Source: UBA1479 sp963976055
GTDB taxonomy: Bacteria > Pseudomonadota > Alphaproteobacteria > Rhodospirillales > Casp-alpha2
Direction of reading: 5' to 3'
DNA: 64,000 nt
Assembly (NCBI GenBank): GCA_963976055.1
Contig: CAXBJB010000013.1
Span: 1-64,000 of the forward strand
The translations under genes and the position numbers were made by a program. Below the pieces are notes generated by a model. That model saw nothing but the letters and a program-made list of their open reading frames with translations. It was not told the origin of the DNA and ran no database searches. This document shows, piece by piece, positions 52,702-61,539 of the stretch (position 1 is its first letter; each line of letters starts with the position of its first letter).

Positions 52702-53715
52702 ATGACCATGGCAACGGCATTTTCCGAGTTCACCAGGATTGTCGGCCGGGGGCCGTCGTTGTCCCGGACGCTGACCCGCCCGGAAGCCGCCGAGGCCATG
52801 AGCCTCATCCTGGATGGCCGTGTTGCCCCCTTGGCCCTGGGCGGATTTCTGCTCGTCCTGCGCCAACGTGGCGAAGCCGCCGAAGAACTCGTCGGGTTCG
52901 TCGACGCCGTGCGGGCGAGACTTCAGGTTCCCGGTGACGCGCGGGCACCGGATATCGATTGGCCCAGTTACGCGGACAGGCATCGCCAACAGCCCTGGTT
53001 CCTCCTTTCGGCGTTACTGTTGGCGAAATCCGGGTTCCGCATTTTCATGCACGGGATCGCCGGAGAAACCGAGGAATGCGCGCCGGTCCGGCCTGTTCTC
53101 AAGGCCTTGGACATCAATACCGCCAGTTCCCTCGCCGAGGCGCAAGCCCATCTGCAGACCAACGGGTTCGCCTATTTGGGCCTCGAGGACCTGTCTCCGG
53201 GAACCGAGGCCCTGTTCCATCTTAAACCGATCCTGGGCGTGCGCTCCGTCGCCAATACCTTCGCCCGCGACTTGAACCCGTTGGGCGCCGCCCTGTCCAT
53301 GGTCGGAATTGTTCACACCCCCTATCGGCCGTTGCACGTCGAGGCCCTGCGTCTTTTGGGGCAGCAAAACGCGGCCGTGTTCAAGGGGGTCGGGGGCGAG
53401 GCCCAGCGCAACCCGTACAAGGCAGGCACGGTGGCGACCCTTGAAGGCGGCGTTCCCGGTGAGGAAGAATGGCCGGCCACCCTGGACGGGGATGCCTTCC
53501 TGTGGCGCGAGGAGAATCTGAGCCCCGACCGGGTGGCGGCGGTGTGGCGGGGAGACATCGACCATCCGGCGGCCGAAGCCGCGATCATCGCCACGGCGGC
53601 AGTCGCGTTGAAAGGCATGGGCCATGCGCCCAGCCAGAAGGAAGCAATGAAACAAGCCTCAGCCCTTTGGCGGCGCCATCGCGAGGCCCCCCACCAAGTC
53701 AGGATGCACGCCTAG
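52702..53715 (+). CDS. TrpD2/YbiB-like protein (anthranilate phosphoribosyltransferase relative)
   Basis: The 337-residue protein has the glycosyltransferase family 3 layout: N-terminal helical domain (PEAAEAMSLILDGRVAPLALGGFL) and an alpha/beta domain with MHGIAGETEE and FKGVGGEAQRNPYK. The phosphoribosyl-pyrophosphate motif of true TrpD (GTGGD) is not kept, as in YbiB/TrpD2 proteins, some of which bind nucleic acid. It follows the cytochrome c gene by 56 bp on the same strand, and its stop overlaps that of the convergent chelatase gene. Its link to denitrification is unexplained. Confidence 0.78.
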   Translation: MTMATAFSEFTRIVGRGPSLSRTLTRPEAAEAMSLILDGRVAPLALGGFLLVLRQRGEAAEELVGFVDAVRARLQVPGDARAPDIDWPSYADRHRQQPWFLLSALLLAKSGFRIFMHGIAGETEECAPVRPVLKALDINTASSLAEAQAHLQTNGFAYLGLEDLSPGTEALFHLKPILGVRSVANTFARDLNPLGAALSMVGIVHTPYRPLHVEALRLLGQQNAAVFKGVGGEAQRNPYKAGTVATLEGGVPGEEEWPATLDGDAFLWREENLSPDRVAAVWRGDIDHPAAEAAIIATAAVALKGMGHAPSQKEAMKQASALWRRHREAPHQVRMHA

Positions 53716-54434
53716 ACGACGGCGAGGGATGCCGGCTGACTACCGGCTAAGGCTGCCTGGATCAAGCCCACAATCCTTGGATCACAGCCGATCGCCCCTG
53801 CATAGGCGATCGGTTGACGCGCGCCGTCAAGGGCGGCCGGGACATCCTTGATCGCATGTCCGCCGTCTGCGGCGAACAATCCCACAACGACGGCCGGCCG
53901 GGTCAATTGGCCGAAGACCCCATCGAGAAAAGGCGGCTCTTCGAGAAAGGCCGTGTGGATCCGCGCGGCGGACGGAAGTCCCGTCAGGCCCCGGGCCAAT
54001 GCCTGCGCCGCCCGGCGCGATGCCGGGTCGCCCGCCGACCCATGCGCGGCCAAGATCAAATCCCAGTCTCCCCGGCGCCACCCCCGGGCGCAGCGCGCTT
54101 CCTCGGCGACGTCCGCGACCAGGGATGCCAGGCCGGGCATCAGGCCAAGCGGCCGCGTGATGCGGACATGGGGATTCTTGGCCCCGGCCCCCAGGCGTTC
54201 GGGCAGGACCTGGCGTGTCAGATATCCGTCGCTCATGAACATGGGCAGCACCAGAACATGAATGGCACCGGTCAAGGCCGCCAACTCCCGGGCCGGGTCG
54301 GGTCCACCTGCCAGGGTCGCGTGACGCACGGCCCCATAGATGCCCAGTCCGGCAAGTCTTTGCGCATGTCCGGCCAGGGTGCGCGCCGGTCCGCGCCACC
54401 TCGGCGATCCATGCCCAACCAGAAGCACGCCCAT
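53712..54434 (-). CDS. CbiX-type sirohydrochlorin chelatase
   Basis: The product of about 240 residues has two half domains, each with a catalytic His (LLVGHGSP at residue 8 and LILAAHGSAGD in the second half), as in long CbiX/SirB proteins. It inserts a divalent metal into sirohydrochlorin. As last gene of the heme d1 operon it probably supplies siroheme, the substrate of NirDLGH. Two starts are possible: ATG 54434 just behind nirN, or ATG 54497 inside nirN, which has AGGAAA in front. Confidence 0.78.
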   Translation of the reverse strand: MGVLLVGHGSPRWRGPARTLAGHAQRLAGLGIYGAVRHATLAGGPDPARELAALTGAIHVLVLPMFMSDGYLTRQVLPERLGAGAKNPHVRITRPLGLMPGLASLVADVAEEARCARGWRRGDWDLILAAHGSAGDPASRRAAQALARGLTGLPSAARIHTAFLEEPPFLDGVFGQLTRPAVVVGLFAADGGHAIKDVPAALDGARQPIAYAGAIGCDPRIVGLIQAALAGSQPASLAVV

Positions 54435-54453
54435 GTCCGCGGCGATGGACGGG

Positions 54454-56028
54454 TTAATGGCTGGTGCCGGCCGAAAGCGTGATCTTGTTTTGGACATTGT
54501 ATTTTCCTGACGGCTTAACCATGGGAATGCGTTTGACCTCTTCCAGGGTCGCGGCGTCGTAGACGACAAGGGCCCCCTTCATGTCCCATATGCTGACCAG
54601 CGCATAACGGCCGTCCTTGGTGAATTCGACATGGGCCGCCGTTTTGCCGGGTGCCGGGCGCAGGGTTTTGACGATCTCCAGGCTGCGCTTGTCGATGACG
54701 TGGATGGCGTCGCGATCCTTGCCGAAGAACACATCGACCCAGGCATAGGGCGTGTTTTCATGACTGCGCATGAAGAACCCGGGGCCCAGGGTTTTGATCC
54801 GCTTGACGGTTTGCCAGGTCTTCATGTCGATGACGCTGACGGTGCCATCCTTCAGATGCGGCGTGGCGAATACCGGACGGCCCTGGTAGTCGAAGACGAT
54901 GCCGGATCCCAAATGCGGCAGGCCGGTCAATTCCAGGTCGGCGATCTTGCGCCCGACATTCATATTCACGACCTGACCATTCTTGGCGTTGCGCGCCGCA
55001 CCGATAAGATTCCGGTAATCGGGATCGAACAGAAAATCGTCCAGATAGTCGTCCAGGATGATGCGCCGAACCGGGAACGGGCCATGGTCGAAGGCCCCTT
55101 CCTGCATGCCCGGCTGGTAATTGTGGACCAAGCCCAAGGCAACGGGGCGCGGGTTGTCGGCGTAGGAAATTTCCCAAACCTCGGCGATGTCCTTCAGGGC
55201 GACGACAAAGCTCTGCCGCGGACGCGCCGTATAGACGGCGCTGACGCGCGAGGTCGCGCCTTCCTTTCCGCGTACCGGGATGACCTTGATCGGCGACAGG
55301 TCCTGGGCGCGGAGAATGGCCAGGGAATGCGGCAGGAAGTTCCCGACCATGACGTAACGCCCGTCGGCGGAAACCGCGATATTCCGGGTGTTGATCCCGG
55401 CGCGGATTTCAGCGACCGGCTTTAGGCTCCACAAATCATATTTGCTGACCCAGCCGTCCCGCGACGCGAGATAGACAAACCGCCCGTCCGGCGAATACTT
55501 GGCGCCGCCGTGGAGCGCGAAACGGGACCCGAACCGCCAGATTGGTTCGAACCTGTCTCCGTCCAGGATCGTCACGTGATGGTCGCCGGTTTCGACGACG
55601 GTGAACAGGTTCATCGGGTCCGCGCCATGGATCGGTTTGTCGGGCAAGCTTGCGACGGGATTGTGGATCACATGGGAGGCTGCGATCTGAGCAAACCCCC
55701 AGGTCGGAATTTCAGGAAGCGGGCGATAGATGAAGTCCACGAGCGCTTGAACCTGATCGTCACGCAATTGCGTGCCGAAGGCCGGCATCTGTGTAGCCGC
55801 GCGACCTTCGGCGATGGTCTCGGCGGCGGCCTTCTTGCGAAGCCGGCGCAGATTTTCCGGCAGCAGGGCCGGGCCGATCCCACCCAGGCGGTCGTCGCCG
55901 TGGCAGGCGGCACAGTTCTGTTGATACAGCGCCAGGGCGTCATCGGCCCACGCCGAGGTCGCCGCCGACGCGGCAAGCGCCGCCAATCCCAGGGCGGCAA
56001 GTAGGGGAATGCATTTAAACCGCCGCAT
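54454..56028 (-). CDS. nirN: NirN, cytochrome cd1-like dihydro-heme d1 dehydrogenase
   Basis: The 524-residue protein has a signal peptide (SAATSAWA), a cytochrome c domain with C39-AAC-H43, and an eight-bladed d1-type propeller (DHHVTILDGDRFEPIWRFG, VEFTKDGRYALVSIWDMKG). NirN performs the last step of heme d1 synthesis in the periplasm and hands the cofactor to NirS. Presence of heme c separates it from NirF. It overlaps nirJ by 14 bp. AAGGGG precedes ATG 56028. Confidence 0.9.
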   Translation of the reverse strand: MRRFKCIPLLAALGLAALAASAATSAWADDALALYQQNCAACHGDDRLGGIGPALLPENLRRLRKKAAAETIAEGRAATQMPAFGTQLRDDQVQALVDFIYRPLPEIPTWGFAQIAASHVIHNPVASLPDKPIHGADPMNLFTVVETGDHHVTILDGDRFEPIWRFGSRFALHGGAKYSPDGRFVYLASRDGWVSKYDLWSLKPVAEIRAGINTRNIAVSADGRYVMVGNFLPHSLAILRAQDLSPIKVIPVRGKEGATSRVSAVYTARPRQSFVVALKDIAEVWEISYADNPRPVALGLVHNYQPGMQEGAFDHGPFPVRRIILDDYLDDFLFDPDYRNLIGAARNAKNGQVVNMNVGRKIADLELTGLPHLGSGIVFDYQGRPVFATPHLKDGTVSVIDMKTWQTVKRIKTLGPGFFMRSHENTPYAWVDVFFGKDRDAIHVIDKRSLEIVKTLRPAPGKTAAHVEFTKDGRYALVSIWDMKGALVVYDAATLEEVKRIPMVKPSGKYNVQNKITLSAGTSH

Positions 56029-57220
56029 TCGCGTAATCCCCTTTCCGATAAGGCCGGTTGGTGACCCGAGGCCCCGTGTCCTTGGCGCCGATTTCCTGAT
56101 CGGACAGGTAACAGCCCGGATCCTCGGCCCAAGGGTCTCCGGTCAGTTGCATGGCGCGAACCCGGGTGTTGCCGCCGCAGATCGCGAAATAACGACACCC
56201 GGCGCAGCGTCCGCCAACCCGTCGCGGCAGCTGTTTCAGCCCAGCCATGATCGGGTCGGAGGTGTCCTGCCAGATTTCGGAAAATCGGCGGTCTTTGACG
56301 TTACCCAGCTTGTAATGCCACCAGAAGGTATCCGGGTGGACGTCGCCCAGATTGTCGATGTTGGCGATGTTGACGCCGGACGAATTACCGCCCCATTGCT
56401 CCAGCTTGGCCTGAATGTGCTCGGCCCGTTCCGGAAAATTCCGGCGCACCCACAACAAAAGGTAGGCGCCGTCGGCGTCGTTGTTGCCGGTGACGAATTC
56501 CCGTTCGCGACCGGCGCGCAGGTCCTCCAGGCAGGTCTCGAACATCAGGTCCATGGCGTCGCGGGTGATCTGCCAATGCGCGTCGTCGCCCCGGTTCTTG
56601 TTGCCGCGCCCGGCATAGTTCAGATGCGACAGGTAGAATTTGTCGATGTCCTCGTCTTCTGTCAGCGTCAACAGGTCCGGCAACTGATGGGCGTTGTCCA
56701 TGGTCATGGTGAAGCGCAGGCCGACCTTGATCTCGTTCCGGCGGCATAGCCGCGCGGCCGTCAACGACGCGTCGAACGCGCCGGCCTTGCCGCGGAAGGC
56801 ATCGTGGGTCCGGCCGATGCCGTCGAGCGAGATGCCGACATAATCGTAACCGATGTCGGCGATCGGGCCGATCAGGGTTTCGTCGATCAACGTGCCGTTG
56901 CTGGACAGACCGACATAAAAACCCATGTCCTTGGCGCGCCGGGAGATATCGAAAATATCGGGACGCAACAGCGGCTCGCCACCCGACAGGATCAGCACGC
57001 GGACGCCGAAATCCCACAGGTCGTCCATGGTCCGGTAAACCTCTTCGGTGCTCAGTTCGCCGGGAAAATCATGGTCCGAGGATATGGAGTAGCAATGCTT
57101 GCACTTCAGATTGCAGCGCCGGATCAGGTTCCAGATCACCACCGGGCCCGGCGGGTTGCGCTTCGGGCCCATGGACGTCGGGACCAAAACCTCTTTCATA
57201 TATTGGGTGATGCGGAACAT
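56015..57220 (-). CDS. nirJ: NirJ, radical SAM protein of heme d1 synthesis
   Basis: The 401-residue protein has the radical SAM cluster motif C36-NLK-C40-KH-C43, the GGEPLL motif near residue 90, and a C-terminal Cys-rich part (GGRCAGCRYFAICGG and GCYLSD) for an auxiliary iron-sulfur cluster. NirJ removes two propionate side chains from didecarboxysiroheme. There is no signal peptide; it is cytoplasmic. GGAGG precedes ATG 57220. Confidence 0.93.
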   Translation of the reverse strand: MFRITQYMKEVLVPTSMGPKRNPPGPVVIWNLIRRCNLKCKHCYSISSDHDFPGELSTEEVYRTMDDLWDFGVRVLILSGGEPLLRPDIFDISRRAKDMGFYVGLSSNGTLIDETLIGPIADIGYDYVGISLDGIGRTHDAFRGKAGAFDASLTAARLCRRNEIKVGLRFTMTMDNAHQLPDLLTLTEDEDIDKFYLSHLNYAGRGNKNRGDDAHWQITRDAMDLMFETCLEDLRAGREREFVTGNNDADGAYLLLWVRRNFPERAEHIQAKLEQWGGNSSGVNIANIDNLGDVHPDTFWWHYKLGNVKDRRFSEIWQDTSDPIMAGLKQLPRRVGGRCAGCRYFAICGGNTRVRAMQLTGDPWAEDPGCYLSDQEIGAKDTGPRVTNRPYRKGDYANAAV

Positions 57221-57228
57221 GGGGCCTC

Positions 57229-57723
57229 CTATCCGATCAGACGCAAGCCGGTTTTCTTGAGAATTCGGGTGCTGTAGAGAATTTCGTGGCCGCCCGCCCG
57301 CGTGCCCAGAACCCGGGCGATGTCTTGTGCCTGGGCTTCCGTTTCGGCGCGGTTGCGGCCATGAACCATGGCGAACAGGTTGTACGGCCAGTCGGGAAGA
57401 TGGCGCGGGCGATGATAGCAATGGGATACGAAAGGCAGGGCGCCGACGTCGCGCCCGGCTTGGCCGATCATCTCGTCATCGACGTCCCACACGGTCATGC
57501 CGTTGGACCGCACGCCCAGCTTGTAATGGTTGGGCACCGCCCCCAGACGACGGATGACGCCCGCCGCCTGCATCTGCTTGAGCCGGGCCATGACCTCGGC
57601 CGCCTCCAGCCCCAGTTTCGCCGCCACCGCATGGTAGGGCTTCGGAACCAGGGCGATGCCGTCCTGCAGAACCTTCAGGATCGCCCGGTCGGTGCCGTCC
57701 AATTTGGATCGAAACTGGTTCAT
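57229..57723 (-). CDS. nirH: NirH, siroheme decarboxylase subunit
   Basis: The 164-residue protein has the Lrp/AsnC-like winged-helix start (TDRAILKVLQDG) and the second domain with VPNHYKLGVRSNGMTVWDV and HCYHRPRHLPDWPYNLFAMV, typical of NirH/NirL. With NirD, NirL and NirG it decarboxylates the two acetate side chains of siroheme. It follows the nirLG fusion by 4 bp and precedes nirJ by 8 bp. Confidence 0.88.
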   Translation of the reverse strand: MNQFRSKLDGTDRAILKVLQDGIALVPKPYHAVAAKLGLEAAEVMARLKQMQAAGVIRRLGAVPNHYKLGVRSNGMTVWDVDDEMIGQAGRDVGALPFVSHCYHRPRHLPDWPYNLFAMVHGRNRAETEAQAQDIARVLGTRAGGHEILYSTRILKKTGLRLIG

Positions 57724-57727
57724 GGGG

Positions 57728-58678
57728 TCAAACGCTCACCTTGAATTCGACGAAGTACTCTTCCAGCTTGGGCATCGGATAGACATGCAGGCCGGTCTCG
57801 GCCTCGATATCGGCGATGACTTCGGCGATACGGTCCGGGTGTTCGACGGACAGCACGAACCACATGTTCAGGCGATGGTCGCGGGCATAGTTATGGGCGA
57901 CCTCGGGATGGGCATTGACCAGTTCGGCGACCCGGTCGAAATCGTCCTCAGGTACGGCCAGGGCGGCCAGGATCACGCCGCCGCCCAAACGTTCGGCGTT
58001 GATCATGGGGCCGAAGCGCGACAACACACCGCGCTCGCACAGACCCTGAACACGTGTGATCAACTCGTCTTCGGTCAGGCCCAATCGCCCCGCGGCATCG
58101 GCGAACGGGTGGTCCGAAATCGGGAACCCGCCCTGCAGTCCATTGACGATCTGACGGTCGACGGGATCAAGGGGGATGACGTCCGCGTCGGCCGCGCTGA
58201 CGCCATACCTGGCGCCGCATTGCTTGAACCTGCGGCAGCTGAACAGAACCGCGTTGGGGAAGGCCCCCAGTTCGGTCTCGTGATTCAGGCGGGCGATCTG
58301 GCGCCGGACTTCGGCCCGGTTTTTGCCGTGGATCATACAAAACAGGTTGAACGGCCATTCCGGCAGACGCCGCGGGCGGCGGTAACACAAGGTGACGAAA
58401 TCCTTGGCCGCGGCCCGCCGGCCCAATTCGGCGACCTTGTAATCGGGGACATCCCAGACAACCATGGCATTGGCCGTGTAGCCAAGTTCGTGATGCCGGA
58501 CGACCAGCCCCAGCCGCTTGACGACGCCGGTATCGATCAGCCGCGCGAAACGGTCGATGACTTCCTGTTCGCTCAACCCGATACGCCGCCCGATTTCCGC
58601 ATAGGGTGCGGCGACCAGGGGCAGACCGCCTTCGACCGCCGACAACAATTCCCTGTCCTTGGCGTCGAGGGCGGTCAT
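57728..58678 (-). CDS. NirL-NirG fusion, siroheme decarboxylase
   Basis: The 316-residue protein contains two full Lrp-like decarboxylase units. Residues 1-165 are NirL-like (RHHELGYTANAMVVWDVPD, LCYRRPRRLPEWPFNLFCM); residues 168-316 are NirG/NirD-like (INAERLGGGVILAALAV, AHNYARDHRLNMWFV). In the gene order F-D-L-G-H this position belongs to L and G. Known fused forms are usually called NirDL, so this L-G fusion is different. It overlaps nirD by ATGA. Confidence 0.82.
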   Translation of the reverse strand: MTALDAKDRELLSAVEGGLPLVAAPYAEIGRRIGLSEQEVIDRFARLIDTGVVKRLGLVVRHHELGYTANAMVVWDVPDYKVAELGRRAAAKDFVTLCYRRPRRLPEWPFNLFCMIHGKNRAEVRRQIARLNHETELGAFPNAVLFSCRRFKQCGARYGVSAADADVIPLDPVDRQIVNGLQGGFPISDHPFADAAGRLGLTEDELITRVQGLCERGVLSRFGPMINAERLGGGVILAALAVPEDDFDRVAELVNAHPEVAHNYARDHRLNMWFVLSVEHPDRIAEVIADIEAETGLHVYPMPKLEEYFVEFKVSV

Positions 58679-59121
58679 ACGGGGAACCCCAGATCGATGT
58701 GATAGGCCTCGACCAGCGGCAGATCGATGACCTTGAACCCCGTCTCGGCCGCGATGTCGGACAGTAGGTCCGCCAGTTTCCCGGCATCCGGCGCGGTCGC
58801 CACGAACCACAGGTTCAGACGGTGTTCGCGTTCATAATTGTGGTTCACCTCCTTGTGGGCGCTGACCAGGGCGCTGACGTCGTCAAGACGCTCGGCCGGC
58901 ACTTCCATGGCGGCCAGAGTGCTGACCCCGGCGCGGTTAGGGGCGACGACGGCACCGACCCGGGAAAGCACCCCTTTCACCGTCAGGTCCGTGAGCATCT
59001 CGAGCACATTCTCCTCGGACAGCCCCAACTCCTCGCCGACGCGGGCGAAGGGCCTGGGCGTCAGCGGGAAGCCGCGCTGGTAGGCGTTGATCAAGGCCCG
59101 TTCTTGAGGGGTGATCTCCAT
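58675..59121 (-). CDS. nirD: NirD, siroheme decarboxylase subunit
   Basis: The 148-residue protein has the winged-helix N-terminus (RALINAYQRGFPLTPRPFAR) and a second domain with VVAPNRAGVSTLAAMEVP and NHNYEREHRLNLWFVATA. NirD and NirG look alike; the place directly after nirF favours NirD. It starts 3 bp after the nirF stop and overlaps the next gene by 4 bp. Confidence 0.83.
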   Translation of the reverse strand: MEITPQERALINAYQRGFPLTPRPFARVGEELGLSEENVLEMLTDLTVKGVLSRVGAVVAPNRAGVSTLAAMEVPAERLDDVSALVSAHKEVNHNYEREHRLNLWFVATAPDAGKLADLLSDIAAETGFKVIDLPLVEAYHIDLGFPV

Positions 59122-59124
59122 GAG

Positions 59125-60321
59125 CTACAACCCCGTCCGCCCGGCCCGGGCCGTCAGAAAGATTCCGCTGGGCTTGTCGGCGGCGATCTCGCCGATGCGC
59201 GCCAGGGTGCCGGTGTCATAGACATCGACACGATCTTCATCACGGACGGAAATCCAGACCTGCTCGCCGCGGGGCGTGAATTCCATATGCAGAACCGCCT
59301 TGCCCGGCGTGAAGGTCTTGACGATCTTCAAGGCCGGCACGTCAATGACCTGCACCGTATCGTTCAGGGGGTGTGCGAAGTTGACCCAAATCTGGCGCCC
59401 ATCCGGGCGGGCGACGGCGAACACGGGTTGGCCGTGGACCGGAATACGGCCCACTTCCCGCCAGGTTGCGGCGTCGACGACCAGAATCTCATGACGCCCG
59501 ACAGCGGGCAGGAACAATTTTCCGCCGGCTTGGGCCCAGCCTTCCAGATGCGGCATCTTGTAGACCGGCAGCTTTTCCTCGCCACGGCCATAACCGCCGA
59601 GGATGCGGGCAACCCCGGCTCCCATGTTCCACAGGTCGAGCTTGGCCAAGCCATCCTCACCGAACAGCCCGGCGACGTAATAGCGGCCGTCCGGTGTGAT
59701 CAGGCCGTCATAGGGGTTGCGTCCAATGCCGGAAAACTTGGTGATCTCCGGGGCCGTCGGCCGTGACATGTCGGCGACCCAGATTTCACCGGCGTCCCAC
59801 AGGCTGAACAGGAATTTTTGCCCGGGGGCGTCGACCAGCCCGACGACCTTGGACCGCGCGCCGTCGGATACCGCCGGAATGTCGGCGACCAGATCCAGGG
59901 TCCGGCTGTCGAAGACCTTGACCCCGCCGGGTTTGTAATTGGACACGGCGACCAGGGCCCCGTCCTGGGAGATCGCCCCGCCGATGCTGTTGCCGGCCTG
60001 GACGACGCGTTTGACGATATGCCGGGTCAGCAGGTCGACCTTGGTCAGTCCGCCGTCTCGGCCGAAGACAAAGGCATAGCGGCCATCACGCGAAAACACG
60101 GCCGAGGCGTGGCTGAGGTCGCCCAGACCTTCGACCCGGCCAAGGGCCGTGCGTCCCGTGGTCTCGATGATCCGCAGGCTGCCGGCCGCGCGTTCGATGA
60201 CGATGCCCAGGTCGCCGGTACCGCGTAACGTCATGTCGGCGCGCGGCGCGACAGCGAACGCCGCCAGGGCGATGACAGCCAGAAGAACGATCCGCAGGGT
60301 CGTCGACAGTTGTGGGCTCAT
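59125..60321 (-). CDS. nirF: NirF, heme d1 biosynthesis propeller protein
   Basis: The 398-residue protein has an N-terminal hydrophobic export or anchor segment (IVLLAVIALAAFAVAPRA) and a d1-like beta-propeller (ASAVFSRDGRYAFVFGRDGG, ILVVDAATWREVGRIPVHG), without any CxxCH motif, which distinguishes NirF from NirN. NirF acts in the periplasm on a late heme d1 precursor. It overlaps nirC by ATGA. Confidence 0.9.
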   Translation of the reverse strand: MSPQLSTTLRIVLLAVIALAAFAVAPRADMTLRGTGDLGIVIERAAGSLRIIETTGRTALGRVEGLGDLSHASAVFSRDGRYAFVFGRDGGLTKVDLLTRHIVKRVVQAGNSIGGAISQDGALVAVSNYKPGGVKVFDSRTLDLVADIPAVSDGARSKVVGLVDAPGQKFLFSLWDAGEIWVADMSRPTAPEITKFSGIGRNPYDGLITPDGRYYVAGLFGEDGLAKLDLWNMGAGVARILGGYGRGEEKLPVYKMPHLEGWAQAGGKLFLPAVGRHEILVVDAATWREVGRIPVHGQPVFAVARPDGRQIWVNFAHPLNDTVQVIDVPALKIVKTFTPGKAVLHMEFTPRGEQVWISVRDEDRVDVYDTGTLARIGEIAADKPSGIFLTARAGRTGL

Positions 60322-60695
60322 GGTTTGGGCTCTCTTTCGTCCAGTCCGTGTTTCAGCCTCCTGACGATCCAGCGGGCCTCCGCCTCGTCCAGCAGACCTT
60401 CCCAGGGCGGCATGGCGCGGGCCGGGTTGCCAAACAGGATCATCTGCACCAAGCCGTCCTCGTCCCGGTCCTGCAACGTCGCCGGCAAAAGCGCCGGCCC
60501 CAGGCCGCCTTTCATGGTCATGCCGTGACAAGAGCCGCAGTCATGACGCAGCAGGTGATCAAGGCGCGCGCCCTGCTCTGCCGTCAGGGAGGCCGCCGAA
60601 ACCGGGCCGGCTGCGACAAGCAGCACCAAGCCGGCCCAGGCGACCCAGCGATTAAGCGTGGCGAGCCGACGCGCGGTCGAAATCGACGACTTCAT
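60318..60695 (-). CDS. nirC: NirC, cytochrome c55x
   Basis: The 125-residue protein has a signal peptide (VAAGPVSAA), the heme site C53-GSC-H57 and a late Met in ARAMPPWEG as axial ligand. NirC donates electrons in NirS function or maturation. Its start lies inside the end of nirE (44-bp overlap), and its stop overlaps nirF. Confidence 0.9.
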   Translation of the reverse strand: MKSSISTARRLATLNRWVAWAGLVLLVAAGPVSAASLTAEQGARLDHLLRHDCGSCHGMTMKGGLGPALLPATLQDRDEDGLVQMILFGNPARAMPPWEGLLDEAEARWIVRRLKHGLDEREPKP

Positions 60696-61449
60696 GAGCG
60701 GCTTCCCTTGCCAGACCGTCGGCCAAGGTCACCACCCGGCCGACAATGAACAGGATCGGTGACGGCAGATCGGCATCGGCGACGGCGTCCGCGACCTCGC
60801 CCAGGGTCGAGACGACCTGGCGCTGATTCCGCGTCGTGCCCTGACTCACGGCCATGGCCGGCGTCGCCGAAGGCAATCCATTGCGGATCAGGCAGACGGC
60901 GATATGCGCCATGCTGGCCGCCCCCATGTAAACGACCAACGTGGTGTCCTCGTCGGCCAACCCGCGCCAGTCCAGGTCCAGGTCCTGATCGTCGCGGCAA
61001 TGCCCGGTAATGTAACGCACGCTCGTCGCCAACCCGCGGTGGGTCAACGGCACGCCGACGTAAGCCGAACACCCCGTGGCGGCGGTGACGCCGGGAATGA
61101 TCTCGAAATCGATGCCGTGATGCTTGAGGTGGAGGGCTTCTTCACTGCCGCGCCCGAACATGAACGGATCCCCGCCCTTCAGGCGGACGACACAACGCTC
61201 CTCACGGGCGAGGGATACCAGAAGATCGTTGATTTCATCCTGCGGCACCGGATGGCAGTGGGGCTGCTTGCCGACATTGATCCGGGCCGCGCCGGCGGGA
61301 ACCAGATCGAGAATTTCCTTGGAAACCAGGCGGTCATAGACAACCACATCGGCTTTTTGCAGAAGGTCACGGGCCTTCACCGTCAACAGTCCCGGATCCC
61401 CTGGCCCCGCGCCGACGAGATAGACCTTCAACGACGAGATTCGCACCAT
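60652..61449 (-). CDS. nirE: NirE, uroporphyrinogen-III C-methyltransferase
   Basis: The 265-residue protein has the SUMT motifs VGAGPGDPGLLTVKA, VVVYDRLVS, RLKGGDPFMFGRGSEE and PGVTAATG. It makes precorrin-2, the first committed intermediate of heme d1, and works in the cytoplasm. GGAGACT precedes ATG 61449. A stable hairpin separates it from nirS, so its level may be lower than that of nirS. No extra CysG-type dehydrogenase domain is fused. Confidence 0.92.
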   Translation of the reverse strand: MVRISSLKVYLVGAGPGDPGLLTVKARDLLQKADVVVYDRLVSKEILDLVPAGAARINVGKQPHCHPVPQDEINDLLVSLAREERCVVRLKGGDPFMFGRGSEEALHLKHHGIDFEIIPGVTAATGCSAYVGVPLTHRGLATSVRYITGHCRDDQDLDLDWRGLADEDTTLVVYMGAASMAHIAVCLIRNGLPSATPAMAVSQGTTRNQRQVVSTLGEVADAVADADLPSPILFIVGRVVTLADGLAREAAHEVVDFDRASARHA

Positions 61450-61489
61450 TTTGGAGTCTCCCGTGTCCAACCTTGAGGTATGAGGAGGG

Positions 61490-61525
61490 TGGAATCCGGC
61501 GGACATTTGGGCCCGCCGGATTCCA
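61490..61525 (-). terminator. Intercistronic hairpin between nirS and nirE
   Basis: A perfect 13-bp stem (61490-61502 with 61513-61525, core GGAATCCGGCGG) encloses a 10-base loop, 14 bp after the nirS stop. There is no clear U-tract, so it is more likely a partial terminator or an mRNA-stabilising 3' end that keeps nirS transcript abundant relative to nirECFD and the rest. Confidence 0.7.
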
Positions 61526-61539
61526 GTCCGTCAGCTTGG

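Noticed and set aside
54512..54525. TTAACCATGGGAAT as a fourth NNR box
   Set aside because: The second half does not match and the site is inside the nirN coding region.
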